This document shows, one piece after another, positions 21,652 through 32,100 of a DNA stretch of 32,442 bases. Location: positions 1 to 32,442 of IMG/VR virus record IMGVR_UViG_3300027917_002087; one strand, written 5' to 3'. The notes under the pieces are model-generated. The model made no database searches and was not told where the DNA came from. It saw only the letters and a program-made list of their open reading frames with translations. The DNA comes from a virus. How positions within the stretch are numbered: the first letter of the stretch is position 1; each line of letters begins with the position of its first letter. The translations under genes were made by a program, and so were the position numbers.

Positions 21652-24600
21652 ATGGCTGGATATGATGACGAGATTGCGTCGCAATTCTTTGACGAAATTG
21701 CTCGTAGTGCCGTAGATTTAGACCAACCTACGCAGGAAAGACTGCGCAGGGATATTAGTGATGCATTCTACCGACAGGGTAGAGATGCGCTTGATATGCC
21801 TGTTAGTTATACTCCCTCGATGCGCGCCAGGTTCCCTCATGGCGAAGTCCCAACTACTGTTAGAGAAGCACAAGATTTATTAGTTCGTTCGCATTATCCA
21901 ATGTGGATCGATCAAGCTCGTCGCGAATATTGGCAAGGCGAGAACGCTATGGATGTGTTCCAAAGCCTTTCCACTAACTACATGGCTGGTCTTCAAGGTG
22001 CTACTCATAGACAAGTTGAGGGAAAGAAGGTAGCCGCTGAGCCCTCGTTCGGTCATTATAGTGCTTACTATGGGTATAAAGCCGAGAAGCGTGCTATGGA
22101 TACCCCATCTGGTACTATTGGAACTGATGCAATGGCAAGCATGGAGGAGGGAATTAAAATACCAGCTCAGTTCGATGATACCCCATATCATAAAGGCGCG
22201 GTAGAGAGTGTTGTAGATTCGTATACTGGCGAGGTTATTCGCAGCGATGAGCCTGGCTTCTTTGGAGATACTAGTGTTCCGTATCTACCAAAGGGACTAA
22301 GACCTAGCCAAGACTTATCTGAAAGACTTGAGGACATATATACTCCTCAGGATCAGCTTATTGGACCAGCTCAGTATTATGGTGTTTCCGGTACCGGAAA
22401 GAAGAGGCGTGTAACTGTTATTGACGATCCTCTTGCAGCTGCGCGTCAAGCTAATGCTGGCAGAGACCCCTATATTGGCGGAAGCGATTTAGCACTTACT
22501 GGACAACCAGCAATAGAAGATCAAATTTATTATGAGAGACCACAAGAAGAGCTAAGAGCAAAGCAACAGGACTTTGCTAATTATAGATATAGAAGGTATC
22601 TTGGTGTTGAGCTTGGCGCTCCAATGGGTAGAGGTTTTCGTTGGGGAGAACCTAGAGAGCTTCTCTATGGTGATCGACCAGAACATGCCGCGTATGATAT
22701 TGGTGATGTTGAGTTCATGCCAACAAGGTACACTGTTTCCCACACTGGCGATCTACCAGATTATAGACCATTTACACCACTCGGACGAATATTAACACAG
22801 TCCCTTCATGAAGTCTCTGGTAGTCCTCAGGCTGCGCTTCAGCGTTATATGGTTGGAAAATTCAATAGAGAGGGCTCAATACCTAGAGACGCATATAAGA
22901 AATGGGAGTTCGGCGCTCTAAAGAGTGGTAAGAAAGACCTCGTGAAAATGGTTAGGCAAGCCAAGAGGAGCTATGCTCAAGGTTGGTCTGCCGTTGAGGA
23001 ATATGAACAATCCGCAACTTATCTTAGTCACTACGATACAATTCTAAATGAAGGTAAAGAGTTTCCAGATACATTTGAGCTTCCACAAGAGGCTGCAAGA
23101 TCGAGACGTATAACAAGAGCTGGCGATATATATAATCCTGTATCCTCACAAACTCCCGCCATGAATACCAGTGCATTTGGACCCTATGCTCCACGACCAA
23201 GGTATAGCTTTAGCGAAATAGAGAGGGCTCCAGATGAGCAGGACTTTGTCTATGACTTTCCACCTGGCGGTGCGAGAAGTGTAAGAGGCGAGGCTCTTGG
23301 CAATCAACCATTGCCTAGAAAAGAATACTCCAGTCCACTTATATCTGACCTGGATGATCCTGTTGTTCCTGTTAATATTCCATTTGTAGAAAAACAAAGG
23401 ACTGTAAGAGAAGGAAAAGCTGGAGCGTACTACATTGACTACGGTTTTTCAAGCCCCTCTGCTGGTGCCGATCTGATGCGGAGAGAGGCTGAGAATATAA
23501 CACTTGATGAGTACAACGCCAGACAACAGCAAACTTTGCCTAGAAAAGAATACTCTAGTCCCCGTGTTTCTGACTTGGATGATACTGTTATTAGTGTCAA
23601 TATTCCATTTGTAGAAAAACAAAGGACTAGGAGGGGTTATAGTGGCGTATACATTGACTACGGTTTTTCAGACCCCTCTGCTGGTGCCGATCTGATGCGG
23701 AGACAGCATGGGATTGAAACACTTGATGAGTACAACGCCAGACAACAGCAACCTCCTGGAGGACAACAGCAATCTTCTGGAGGTGGTCAATTATTACTTC
23801 CAGAGAGAGTTCCTGGTGACGATTGGATACCTGGAGAAGAGGTATCTTGGGTTCCTTCTCATCTTGGTCAACCTCCCATTGGTCCTCCAGGACCTCCGGA
23901 GGAGCCTCCTCCAGGCTTCTTTGATGAACCTCCGCAAGGACCTGGTTCTGAATTTCAGGTTCACCCTGGATCAGCTGGACCTCTACGTCCTGAAGTTGTC
24001 GAGGCTGGCAGATTACTTGCGGAGGGTAAGAGTGTTGGTGCTTTCCTACCTCCTGGTTGGGGTAAAACAGCGTTCATCCGTCAAGCTCAGGTTGCCAGAG
24101 GGCAATCAATAAACATTCTAACAACGCCTCAAACATCCCTAAATAAAAGCTTGATGCAGAGACTTAGTAGCAATAATGTTCAAGCATTTTGGCTTCCTGG
24201 TGATCCTGGTGCTAATGCTCCAGAGGAGGCAGTTCGGGAGTATAGAGAGGCTCATTCAGCATTCTATAAGGCAATAAATGAATCAACTGAGGTTGTTGAC
24301 GGAGTACGAAGGTTTAAGCCTGGCGCTAAATCAATAACTGCAGTAATGTCTACAGAGAAGTTTGTTGGACTGGAGCACTCAAATCTTGGTCAAAGGCTGA
24401 TGGGATATTTTGATCAGGGGCTTGGTGGAACGACTACGTTTGACGAGTTTCAGGAGCTATTATCTACCTCTGCTGGTAGATATTTATTCAAGTATGCTGC
24501 TGATACAGCCGAGAAACTTGGATTGCCAGTCATGGCTACTGGTGGTACCCTTCCAGAAGATATTAGACCAAACGCAATCTCGGCTTTTGGTCTTGATAAG

Positions 24601-27600
24601 GTATATACAGAACCAATAGACCTGTCTCATATCCAGTTCAAAGTAAGAAATGCTCAGATGAAGGATTATCCTACCGTTGGTGCTGAGCTGTCTACTACTG
24701 GAGAGACACAGAGCTTTACCTATGGCTATAGTACGCGTCTTGTAGATCAAATTTATGAGGCTATCGGTGGTGCCGAAAATCCGCAAGCTGCACGTTATCA
24801 CAAGGGGCATGGTCTAGCTGGTCCTATTCCACAAGAGGAACTTCTAGAAACTGAAGAGCTTTTCACTAGCGAAACTGGCGGATTGCCAGAGGGACAAACT
24901 GTTGTTGGTTCTTCTGCTATGGGACTTGGTATTGACATCAACAATCTAAAACAGGTTTCGCAGATTGGTGCTGCTGATACTAGTGCGCTCCTCCAGCGTG
25001 CTATGAGGCTAAGAGCTTATCACGGAGGAGGAGAGTTCAACCTCGCTGTTGATCCACGACAATACTTCCAATGGGCTGAGGCTTATCCTAGAGATATGCA
25101 AGCTTTGACACCAACTGTACTGGCTGGCGCATATCAAAAGATAAAAGAGAGAGCTGGTACTTATGATCCTAACTGGAAGGTCATGTCTGATGAGATGCAG
25201 GAGGTCGCCGGAGAGTATCTTGAGGGTCTAGGAATAACAAAGTATCGATCTAAAGAAGCTCTTGATATTCTATCCGAGGCTGATTTTCTCAAATTCACAA
25301 CCTCGCCTGAAGGATATTCCACCTATCAGTTCGCCGCTGGTGGTCCTACAGATGTTCTCGCTCGTAAACTTGAGCAATCAACTTATCGACTTCCAACCGA
25401 TCCGCATGGAGAGCGTGTTGGTCTTACAGAATATAAACAAACTGTTGCAGGACTTCAACAGCGTGAGCTATCCTCTCTTGGTAGTCTTATGCAACAAACA
25501 CAAGGACTGCCGGAGGAAGATCGCGGTGCTATTGTAAAGCAAGCTCTCATGGAGAGCCAGAAGGGTCTAAGTGCTCTCGAAAGCTTTGTCAACATTGATG
25601 TTGCGAGGAGTGTACACGATAAGTATATAGAAGCTGTAAAGAAAGCCACTGAGCAATTTGCTGATATGACAGCTTCTGGTGCTGATGTTACTAGAGCACA
25701 GGAGCAATTTGGCGAGGCTATTCAGGGTGCTTATGACATAATTGTTAATAGTCCTGGTGCTCAGGCTATGGCGCAGACCACTGGTCAAGCTTACCTGGCT
25801 AGTCAAAGCCCACTAAATCAAGCTATTGGTCAAACTGTTCTATCTCAAGTTCAAACTGCCGCTGCTGCTGGCGTACCTGGTACTCCTGGCGGAGGCGGAG
25901 ACGATGGTAGTGGACGACCTGGTCGCGGCTTTATGAAAAGCCCTGGCGCAGCTGCATTGTACGGTCTTTATATGGCTCGTAGAATGTGGCAGTACACCAC
26001 AGCTCCTATTATGCAAGCTGGAGCTGAGTGGGCTGGACAAAACTTTGCTCCTCCAACAATGATAGGACAAATGCCCGAGGGTGACTATGGTTCCCTCATG
26101 GGCGGCTTTGCATACAGGCAGGCTATGGCTCAAGCTGCTGCTGGTCAAGCCACGTATGAGCAATTTGGCGCCTTTATGGAGCTTCCGTATGCCCTCTCAA
26201 GAACTGGTGGCGGTGGTGGAAGGTTCGCGGCTGCTACTCGTATGGGTATGGGTATAGCTGCTGGTGGTATTGAAGGTGGCATGGGTCTTAGCATGGCTTC
26301 TATGGCTATGGGTGGTGCGGCGAAGGGAGGTCTTGCTGCCACACTTGGAACACTTGGCGGAGCTCTTGCTACTGGTGGAATGTTAATTGGTGGCGCAACA
26401 ATGGTTGGTGGTTTTGGTCTTGAGCTGTACAATGCGTCACAAGGAACAAACTTAACCCTTGGCGATCTTTTCAAGGGTGGTTTATTCAATACAATCCAGG
26501 GAGATACTCTGATGGCTCAGCTTAACAACCGGCGAGTTGGTTTATATAATCCGCTCGACTTGTACTCGGTTGCTGGCAGAGAGAGACTGTTTGAAAGATT
26601 TGGCGGTTCTGAACAGCAGTTGTTTGAGGGTCTTCCTGAAAACATGCAAAATTACTATCGCATTCAGGGGCTAGCTGGTCAAGAAAAACAAGTCCGCGAT
26701 CTTGCAATGTCTATGGCTGGAGACCTTGGAGTTGACAATTTTGAAGGTCTTGTACCTTATATTACAGCCTTGACACGCGATACTGGTCAGTTCAATCCAG
26801 AGGCTATCCGTGGATTTATGGGAACTTCTGTAAGCCTTGGGTACTCTCCTTCAGAATACACCGGAATGTTTGGTCAAATTGCTGGTCAGCTTGGCTATGT
26901 TCCTGGCTCACAGCAGTACCGTGATTTGCTTGAGGAAATGACTGGTATTGGTCAAGTTGGTCTTTATAACCTCCAAGAACGAGCATCCAGAAATGCTCAA
27001 TTTGCAAGTCAGCTTGCTCCTACCATTGGTGGTCGTCGAGCTTCGGCTCTAAATCTTCAATCACAGGGCGAGACAACTGCTATTGCCTCGCTATTACAAC
27101 TCTATACCCAATATGGAGGTGATCCAAACCGAATTATGGGGGTGGAAGGAACTTCTGGACTTGCGGGTGCTTACCGCATGATTTATCCAGAAGAGGAGTT
27201 CCAGAACCTTCAGCAGCAGTACGGGACGCAGAGAATACAAGCTCTTTCCCCGTTCTTGCAAGGAGCGATGCAGTACGGAGTAAGCCCCAATTATCTAGGA
27301 CAAATGGTAGGTGGTCTTGGTGAGATGTTCTCGGGTATGTCTCCATACCAGATGTCACTTGCTGGACAAATTGCTGGTGGTGATCTGCGTGCTGCATCCT
27401 ACGCCTCTTATAACCAACCACAGATACTACAAACGCTAGGTATGGATGTAGCAGGATCGAGACTTTACGGTCCTGCTGGTAGACCTATCTATCAAACCTC
27501 CGGCGCTGATTTTATGCGGATGATGATGGCTCGTTCCGACGCCGGAATGGGAGCTGCTACTGCTGGACTTAGCGCAATCGGGAATATGGGTGTTTCCGAT

Positions 27601-28755
27601 GTTGGAATGATGTCCGCGTGGCTCAATGAAGGAACAATGGGCGCACAGATGTATGCCCGTGGGCGCCTAAATGAGCTTCAACAAGCCCAACTTGGTATTC
27701 AATTTTCACAGCTAAATCTTCAGAGAACTCACCTATGGGGTGGTGGTGCATGGACTGGCACACCCGCCGCTGGTTCACTTTGGGGATTAGAGGATCAACA
27801 AAGAGCTCTTGGTCATCGTTATCAGATGATGGGATTTGACCTGCAAGAACGCAGGATGGACGCCACTCATTCTTATCAGGATACAATGGCAGACATCCAA
27901 TGGCGTCGAATGCAGCAGGGTCAAGACTACCAGATGGATATGATGCAGATTGGTCGTCAGATGACACTACAGTCTCGCTCATACCAGGATCAGGTTAGAG
28001 GTCTACAGTGGGGATGGCAGCTAGAAGATTATGCCGACGAATCTCGCTTCCTAACTGGTAGGCAACGACGAGTTTCGGAACGCCAAATGCGGCGTCAGAC
28101 TACCCTCCATGAGCTTGAGGAAGAAAACATCCAAAAGATGCGCTCTCTTGAGGATCAACGGTACGAGCGCCAGAAAGAATATACAGAAGAAAACATGGAC
28201 CTCGAGAGAGAGGCTTTCGAGGCTCAGAAGAAGTACCGTGAGGAAATGCAAGCTATCGAGCGTGAGACGTTCGATAACAATAAACAGCAGTACCTCGAGC
28301 AGCGCGAGATACAAGAGAAGATTATTGATTTACAACGTCAGTATCAGGCTGACCAACTTGATTTACAGGAAGCTTCGCTTGCCAATCAGCAGGAGATGTT
28401 GGATATTCAGCAGGACCTTGAAAAGATCATGCAGACCTCTCAGAAAGCTTGGGAGGACATTGCTGGAGAGCTTGAACAAATCAATAGCTACAGTAATGTG
28501 GTTGAGATATTTGAGAAGTTCAAAGAGCTACTTAAAGAAATTGGCGCTGAGCCTGAAGAAAAGGAAGGTCCGTCCATTCCTCAAAGTCCCTACCGTCCAG
28601 ACGAACCGAGTGACGACGATGAAGATGGATACGATTTTGATACTGTAACATTGTTTGAAAGACCACTTGATGAGCGCCTAAACGTCATTGTAAAGATTGG
28701 AAATGAGGTATTCAAGGACTTTGTTATTGAGACAGTCGAAGGAGAATTAGCGTAA
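21652..28755 (+). CDS. tape measure protein with embedded RecQ-like helicase domain
   Basis: A 2367-residue protein in the tape measure position. Order: about 1-550, an unknown helical and polar region; about 554-700, a tandem duplication; about 700-775, a Pro/Gly/Gln-rich linker; about 783-1180, an SF2 helicase core of RecQ type: motif I LPPGWGKT (799-806), motif II TFDEFQ (929-934), motif III MATGGT (961-966), motif V SSAMGLGIDINN (1087-1098) and motif VI QRAMRLR (1115-1121, both arginines of RecQ GRAGR kept); about 1180-1400, helices; about 1405-1430, a Gly-rich linker; about 1515-1597, Gly/Ala/Met-rich hydrophobic segments as in many tape measures; about 2046-2283, a long coiled coil. Tape measures set tail length and leave with the DNA. 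DExH is replaced by DEFQ, so activity is uncertain. No Shine-Dalgarno precedes the start. Confidence 0.85.
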   Translation: MAGYDDEIASQFFDEIARSAVDLDQPTQERLRRDISDAFYRQGRDALDMPVSYTPSMRARFPHGEVPTTVREAQDLLVRSHYPMWIDQARREYWQGENAMDVFQSLSTNYMAGLQGATHRQVEGKKVAAEPSFGHYSAYYGYKAEKRAMDTPSGTIGTDAMASMEEGIKIPAQFDDTPYHKGAVESVVDSYTGEVIRSDEPGFFGDTSVPYLPKGLRPSQDLSERLEDIYTPQDQLIGPAQYYGVSGTGKKRRVTVIDDPLAAARQANAGRDPYIGGSDLALTGQPAIEDQIYYERPQEELRAKQQDFANYRYRRYLGVELGAPMGRGFRWGEPRELLYGDRPEHAAYDIGDVEFMPTRYTVSHTGDLPDYRPFTPLGRILTQSLHEVSGSPQAALQRYMVGKFNREGSIPRDAYKKWEFGALKSGKKDLVKMVRQAKRSYAQGWSAVEEYEQSATYLSHYDTILNEGKEFPDTFELPQEAARSRRITRAGDIYNPVSSQTPAMNTSAFGPYAPRPRYSFSEIERAPDEQDFVYDFPPGGARSVRGEALGNQPLPRKEYSSPLISDLDDPVVPVNIPFVEKQRTVREGKAGAYYIDYGFSSPSAGADLMRREAENITLDEYNARQQQTLPRKEYSSPRVSDLDDTVISVNIPFVEKQRTRRGYSGVYIDYGFSDPSAGADLMRRQHGIETLDEYNARQQQPPGGQQQSSGGGQLLLPERVPGDDWIPGEEVSWVPSHLGQPPIGPPGPPEEPPPGFFDEPPQGPGSEFQVHPGSAGPLRPEVVEAGRLLAEGKSVGAFLPPGWGKTAFIRQAQVARGQSINILTTPQTSLNKSLMQRLSSNNVQAFWLPGDPGANAPEEAVREYREAHSAFYKAINESTEVVDGVRRFKPGAKSITAVMSTEKFVGLEHSNLGQRLMGYFDQGLGGTTTFDEFQELLSTSAGRYLFKYAADTAEKLGLPVMATGGTLPEDIRPNAISAFGLDKVYTEPIDLSHIQFKVRNAQMKDYPTVGAELSTTGETQSFTYGYSTRLVDQIYEAIGGAENPQAARYHKGHGLAGPIPQEELLETEELFTSETGGLPEGQTVVGSSAMGLGIDINNLKQVSQIGAADTSALLQRAMRLRAYHGGGEFNLAVDPRQYFQWAEAYPRDMQALTPTVLAGAYQKIKERAGTYDPNWKVMSDEMQEVAGEYLEGLGITKYRSKEALDILSEADFLKFTTSPEGYSTYQFAAGGPTDVLARKLEQSTYRLPTDPHGERVGLTEYKQTVAGLQQRELSSLGSLMQQTQGLPEEDRGAIVKQALMESQKGLSALESFVNIDVARSVHDKYIEAVKKATEQFADMTASGADVTRAQEQFGEAIQGAYDIIVNSPGAQAMAQTTGQAYLASQSPLNQAIGQTVLSQVQTAAAAGVPGTPGGGGDDGSGRPGRGFMKSPGAAALYGLYMARRMWQYTTAPIMQAGAEWAGQNFAPPTMIGQMPEGDYGSLMGGFAYRQAMAQAAAGQATYEQFGAFMELPYALSRTGGGGGRFAAATRMGMGIAAGGIEGGMGLSMASMAMGGAAKGGLAATLGTLGGALATGGMLIGGATMVGGFGLELYNASQGTNLTLGDLFKGGLFNTIQGDTLMAQLNNRRVGLYNPLDLYSVAGRERLFERFGGSEQQLFEGLPENMQNYYRIQGLAGQEKQVRDLAMSMAGDLGVDNFEGLVPYITALTRDTGQFNPEAIRGFMGTSVSLGYSPSEYTGMFGQIAGQLGYVPGSQQYRDLLEEMTGIGQVGLYNLQERASRNAQFASQLAPTIGGRRASALNLQSQGETTAIASLLQLYTQYGGDPNRIMGVEGTSGLAGAYRMIYPEEEFQNLQQQYGTQRIQALSPFLQGAMQYGVSPNYLGQMVGGLGEMFSGMSPYQMSLAGQIAGGDLRAASYASYNQPQILQTLGMDVAGSRLYGPAGRPIYQTSGADFMRMMMARSDAGMGAATAGLSAIGNMGVSDVGMMSAWLNEGTMGAQMYARGRLNELQQAQLGIQFSQLNLQRTHLWGGGAWTGTPAAGSLWGLEDQQRALGHRYQMMGFDLQERRMDATHSYQDTMADIQWRRMQQGQDYQMDMMQIGRQMTLQSRSYQDQVRGLQWGWQLEDYADESRFLTGRQRRVSERQMRRQTTLHELEEENIQKMRSLEDQRYERQKEYTEENMDLEREAFEAQKKYREEMQAIERETFDNNKQQYLEQREIQEKIIDLQRQYQADQLDLQEASLANQQEMLDIQQDLEKIMQTSQKAWEDIAGELEQINSYSNVVEIFEKFKELLKEIGAEPEEKEGPSIPQSPYRPDEPSDDDEDGYDFDTVTLFERPLDERLNVIVKIGNEVFKDFVIETVEGELA
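23311..23751 (+). repeat. tandem duplication of 75/72 residues within the tape measure gene
   Basis: Unit 1 (23311-23535) and unit 2 (23536-23751) both begin LPRKEYSSP and share VNIPFVEKQRT, IDYGFS, SAGADLMRR and TLDEYNARQQQ. Large blocks are identical at the DNA level, so the duplication is recent or kept alike by gene conversion. It stands just before the Pro-rich linker that leads into the helicase domain. Confidence 0.85.
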
Positions 28756-29180
28756 TGGCTGACTATATTTTGATGACAAATAGTAACAGTTCGCTTTCCA
28801 AGAAGTTCTATGTTGTCCCTGAGGGGTTCAACGAGATGCTTAAGAAGAAGTATACTGCTGCCGAAACTATCGATGGTGGATTGGATGTTACTGTTGGTCA
28901 GGTGTATGATCGTCGCTATTATACAGTTCGTGTGCGCCAGGCAGAGGACGAGGAAGGGTTTGGAGACCTAGAGGATTTAAAGACTTTCTACAGTTACAAT
29001 GATCCAAATGGAACACCGTCCAATCTCATAACATTCCGTGATCACTACTATGGTGTAGACACATCCGAAATGTACATCTGGCTGTTAGGAGATTTTAGTA
29101 AAAGTATTATTGGAAACGCTGTGATAGGAGGCAACGCCTATGCCCTTGTGAAACTAGAGGTATGGGTGCAACCGTCATGA
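28755..29180 (+). CDS. minor tail protein, 141 residues, unknown role
   Basis: A soluble 141-residue protein that begins on the last base of the tape measure stop and overlaps the next start by ATGA. It appears to be mostly beta, with many aromatic residues (RRYYTVRVRQAEDE, RDHYYGVDTSEMYIWLLGDF). Its place after the tape measure is where distal tail components (Dit-like) are encoded, but it is shorter than classic Dit proteins. I infer a tail-tip role from position only. Confidence 0.6.
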   Translation: MADYILMTNSNSSLSKKFYVVPEGFNEMLKKKYTAAETIDGGLDVTVGQVYDRRYYTVRVRQAEDEEGFGDLEDLKTFYSYNDPNGTPSNLITFRDHYYGVDTSEMYIWLLGDFSKSIIGNAVIGGNAYALVKLEVWVQPS

Positions 29181-32100
29181 GGACTATATCTGCAGGTCTA
29201 ACATCGGCGATACAGAATAGTGCTGGTATAAAACCTTCACTTAGGGCTACTATTTATAAAAGCCGCCAGTTCTTTACTGCATCTGACATCGAAGATACTT
29301 ACGAAGCCTCGTTTGCACAATCGTCTGGCATTCAAGAATCCCCTCTTTCTCAGGACATGACCTACTGTGATGAGATGGATAAACTTATTACTGTGTATGC
29401 CGAAAGCAACGTTATCAAGCTTCAGGCTGAGGGGATCGCCGAGTTTACTCCCACGCTTGGTGGTAATCCTATTGCTACTACTACTCATTGTAGACCTTCC
29501 GTTATTACTACAAGTGGTTCTGCTGGTTATTTATACTTTTATTCTTCTGGTAGTGCCTGTTTTGCAGAATTTGATACAGAGGATGCCGTCGCTGGTACCG
29601 CGACTTGTACTTCTGGAAGCGGGTCTATGGAGCCGATGGGCTACTGCGCGCTCCATGCTGTTGATATTGACGATGTTATGGCATTATCGATAGATGATGG
29701 TGGGGTAAAAGTTACCCATATCTATTATGATGGTGGGTGGCTAACAAATGAGTGGGATCGCCGTTTTATGTATCCTACTCACGTATATAATGACGCCGAT
29801 GATATTCTTCTGAATTTCAGTGGTGCCGTGAAACGGGACCTTGGAGGTGGAGATTATGAAAGAATTGTGTACCTTTCTATGCCAAATGGGAGTGTTAAAG
29901 GTGTTACTCTTAATGCTGATGGTAGCTGGAGCGATCCTTTTGAAGCTGTCCCTGCTGATTTATCGCGTTTTCTCGTATCAAATGCCACTGTGGCTCCCAA
30001 CGGAAATGTTCACCTCATTGGGCAATTCAAGCGTGTGGATGTTGTTCCAAGAGATGAGGATGATGTTTACTCGGATGTTGAGGAACCAACGTACTTCAAC
30101 AGTACGGTAGTTTCATGTCTTGATCTATGGAGTAGGGAGGGTAAAGTATTCTCTCTTGACCGCTTCAGCTTGTTTGCCGCAGAGGATACGGCTGCTGGCG
30201 GTAGTGAATCTGCATTCAGGTATCAATTAGCCGTAAAAGATGGTGCTACGGATACTATATTTTACTCGGATGCTAACAGGATACTAGAAGATGATGCTAT
30301 TGTGTCCACCTCTGGTAGCGGTGCCGAATATCTTGATATACCGTCTGGAGATATTGCAAGTTTATCTGGAGCGCCTAACACTGGATGGACACTTAAGATA
30401 AAGAATGGAGATGAGAGCTATTCAAATGAGGAGCTGGTAGCGCAGGGCAACAAGATTGATATAGAGTTTGGCACCTCTGGTAGCTATGCCTATCTTGACG
30501 AGTGTATTATAACTAATGTTGATAGCGATTATGCTGACGGAGAGCGCACTCTAGTTATTAGGGCTACCTCAAATACTTTGTGGAGAACGAGCGTTATGAC
30601 GCATCCATTCTATATGGAGTTTCAGTCAAAGCAAAGTGTTCTTATTGACGATCCGGAAGATGATGACCAGTGGGGTTATTTGTATGATGTAAGTGAGGAA
30701 GCTCTTATTCCCACAACATTCGTTGTCGATTTTTGGGGAGACGGTAATGTGTCTCCGGACGAGCACGAGGATGGAACCGAGACAAAATATACCACGCCGG
30801 ATTTTGTAGAGAGCGGTTTTCTTACTGAATATCCACAAATCTCTCAGCTTCCGATTACAATAAAGCTGTATGGATGGTCTAGAGCTGGTCAAGGAACTGT
30901 TAATGATCCAAACGATCCCGACTTCCCTAATGGGGAGGGCTCAGAGGATGGGTGGAATGATGAATTCACAGCCGAGATTACTGTGTTACATACTGACGAG
31001 ACAGAGGAAACAATCTCTGTAGATAATTTGACTAGCTCGTATAAAAATCCTGAGCAAACCTGGTATCTTACAAGAAGTGGCGATTACCCTGTTATTCATT
31101 CTGGTGGATCATCTGCTGGATTTGAAGTAGGTGATAAGATTAAGTCCGTTTCGTTTGTTGTTACGAGTGGAAGCACAGGTGATCATACGTATTACTATGT
31201 CGAACGCATGGAGATACCAGAAGTAACCATGTATGTACCACTTGCCTCGCTAGAGACATCGGGAGATAGAGAGCCTACTGAATATAGAGGTTCACTTCCT
31301 GTGTTTACCTTTGACAGTAATATCAATGGTTGGGAAAGGGAACTAGAGGACTATGTACATGGTAACGGTATCGTGTGGGAGGAAAACCCTGGTCAATACA
31401 GTTATCAATGGGATAACAGCGAGGGGCATGATGCTAATGGATGTCTTAAAATTAGACAGAATGGGTATTATATAAGTCCTGATACCGACATCAATGGTGA
31501 AGCTTGTATGAAGTACGAGTTTAATCCACCGCGCAGGGTTTGGGAAGGCGAGACAATCACAGTATGGGCTCAGTCATGGGGAACATATATGAATGAGGGT
31601 TTCATTATGCGTGTTTATTATACAGATGATACCTATGATGAAACCTACTATCATGTAGACTACTCCTGGGATTGGACACAGTTCACAATCACTATCGATG
31701 CGGATTCGTCTGGTAAAGCTGTTACAAAGATATTAGTTGGTCACTGGGCTTTTGGATGGGACGGACGCTATGAATCTAACTGGTGGTTCGATGACATCAA
31801 TGTTGTGAATTCCGATGGAATTGATGTATCTGGTGGATATATGGTTCCAGTAGGAGTGCCAAAGATTTTCTTTTCAAGTAGACCTTTTCATGCTTTCAAC
31901 TTTCAAGCTTACGCTAAATTAAAAGTAACAGGTGCGGGTGCCTATGGTGGTGTTGTTGGATTAGCGTCAGATAATAAAAACTATATTGTTGCTAGAACAT
32001 CCGCGACTAGCATTGAGCTTGTCAAGGTCAGGGATGGTGTAGAGACCGAGCTTGCATCTACGTCAACTACTGGAAACATTAAAGGTCTATTATTTGAGCA

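Noticed and set aside
26145-26489. Antisense reading of 114 residues inside the tape measure gene
   Set aside because: Pro/Ala-rich mirror of the Gly/Ala/Met-rich hydrophobic segment; no family resemblance and no start signal.
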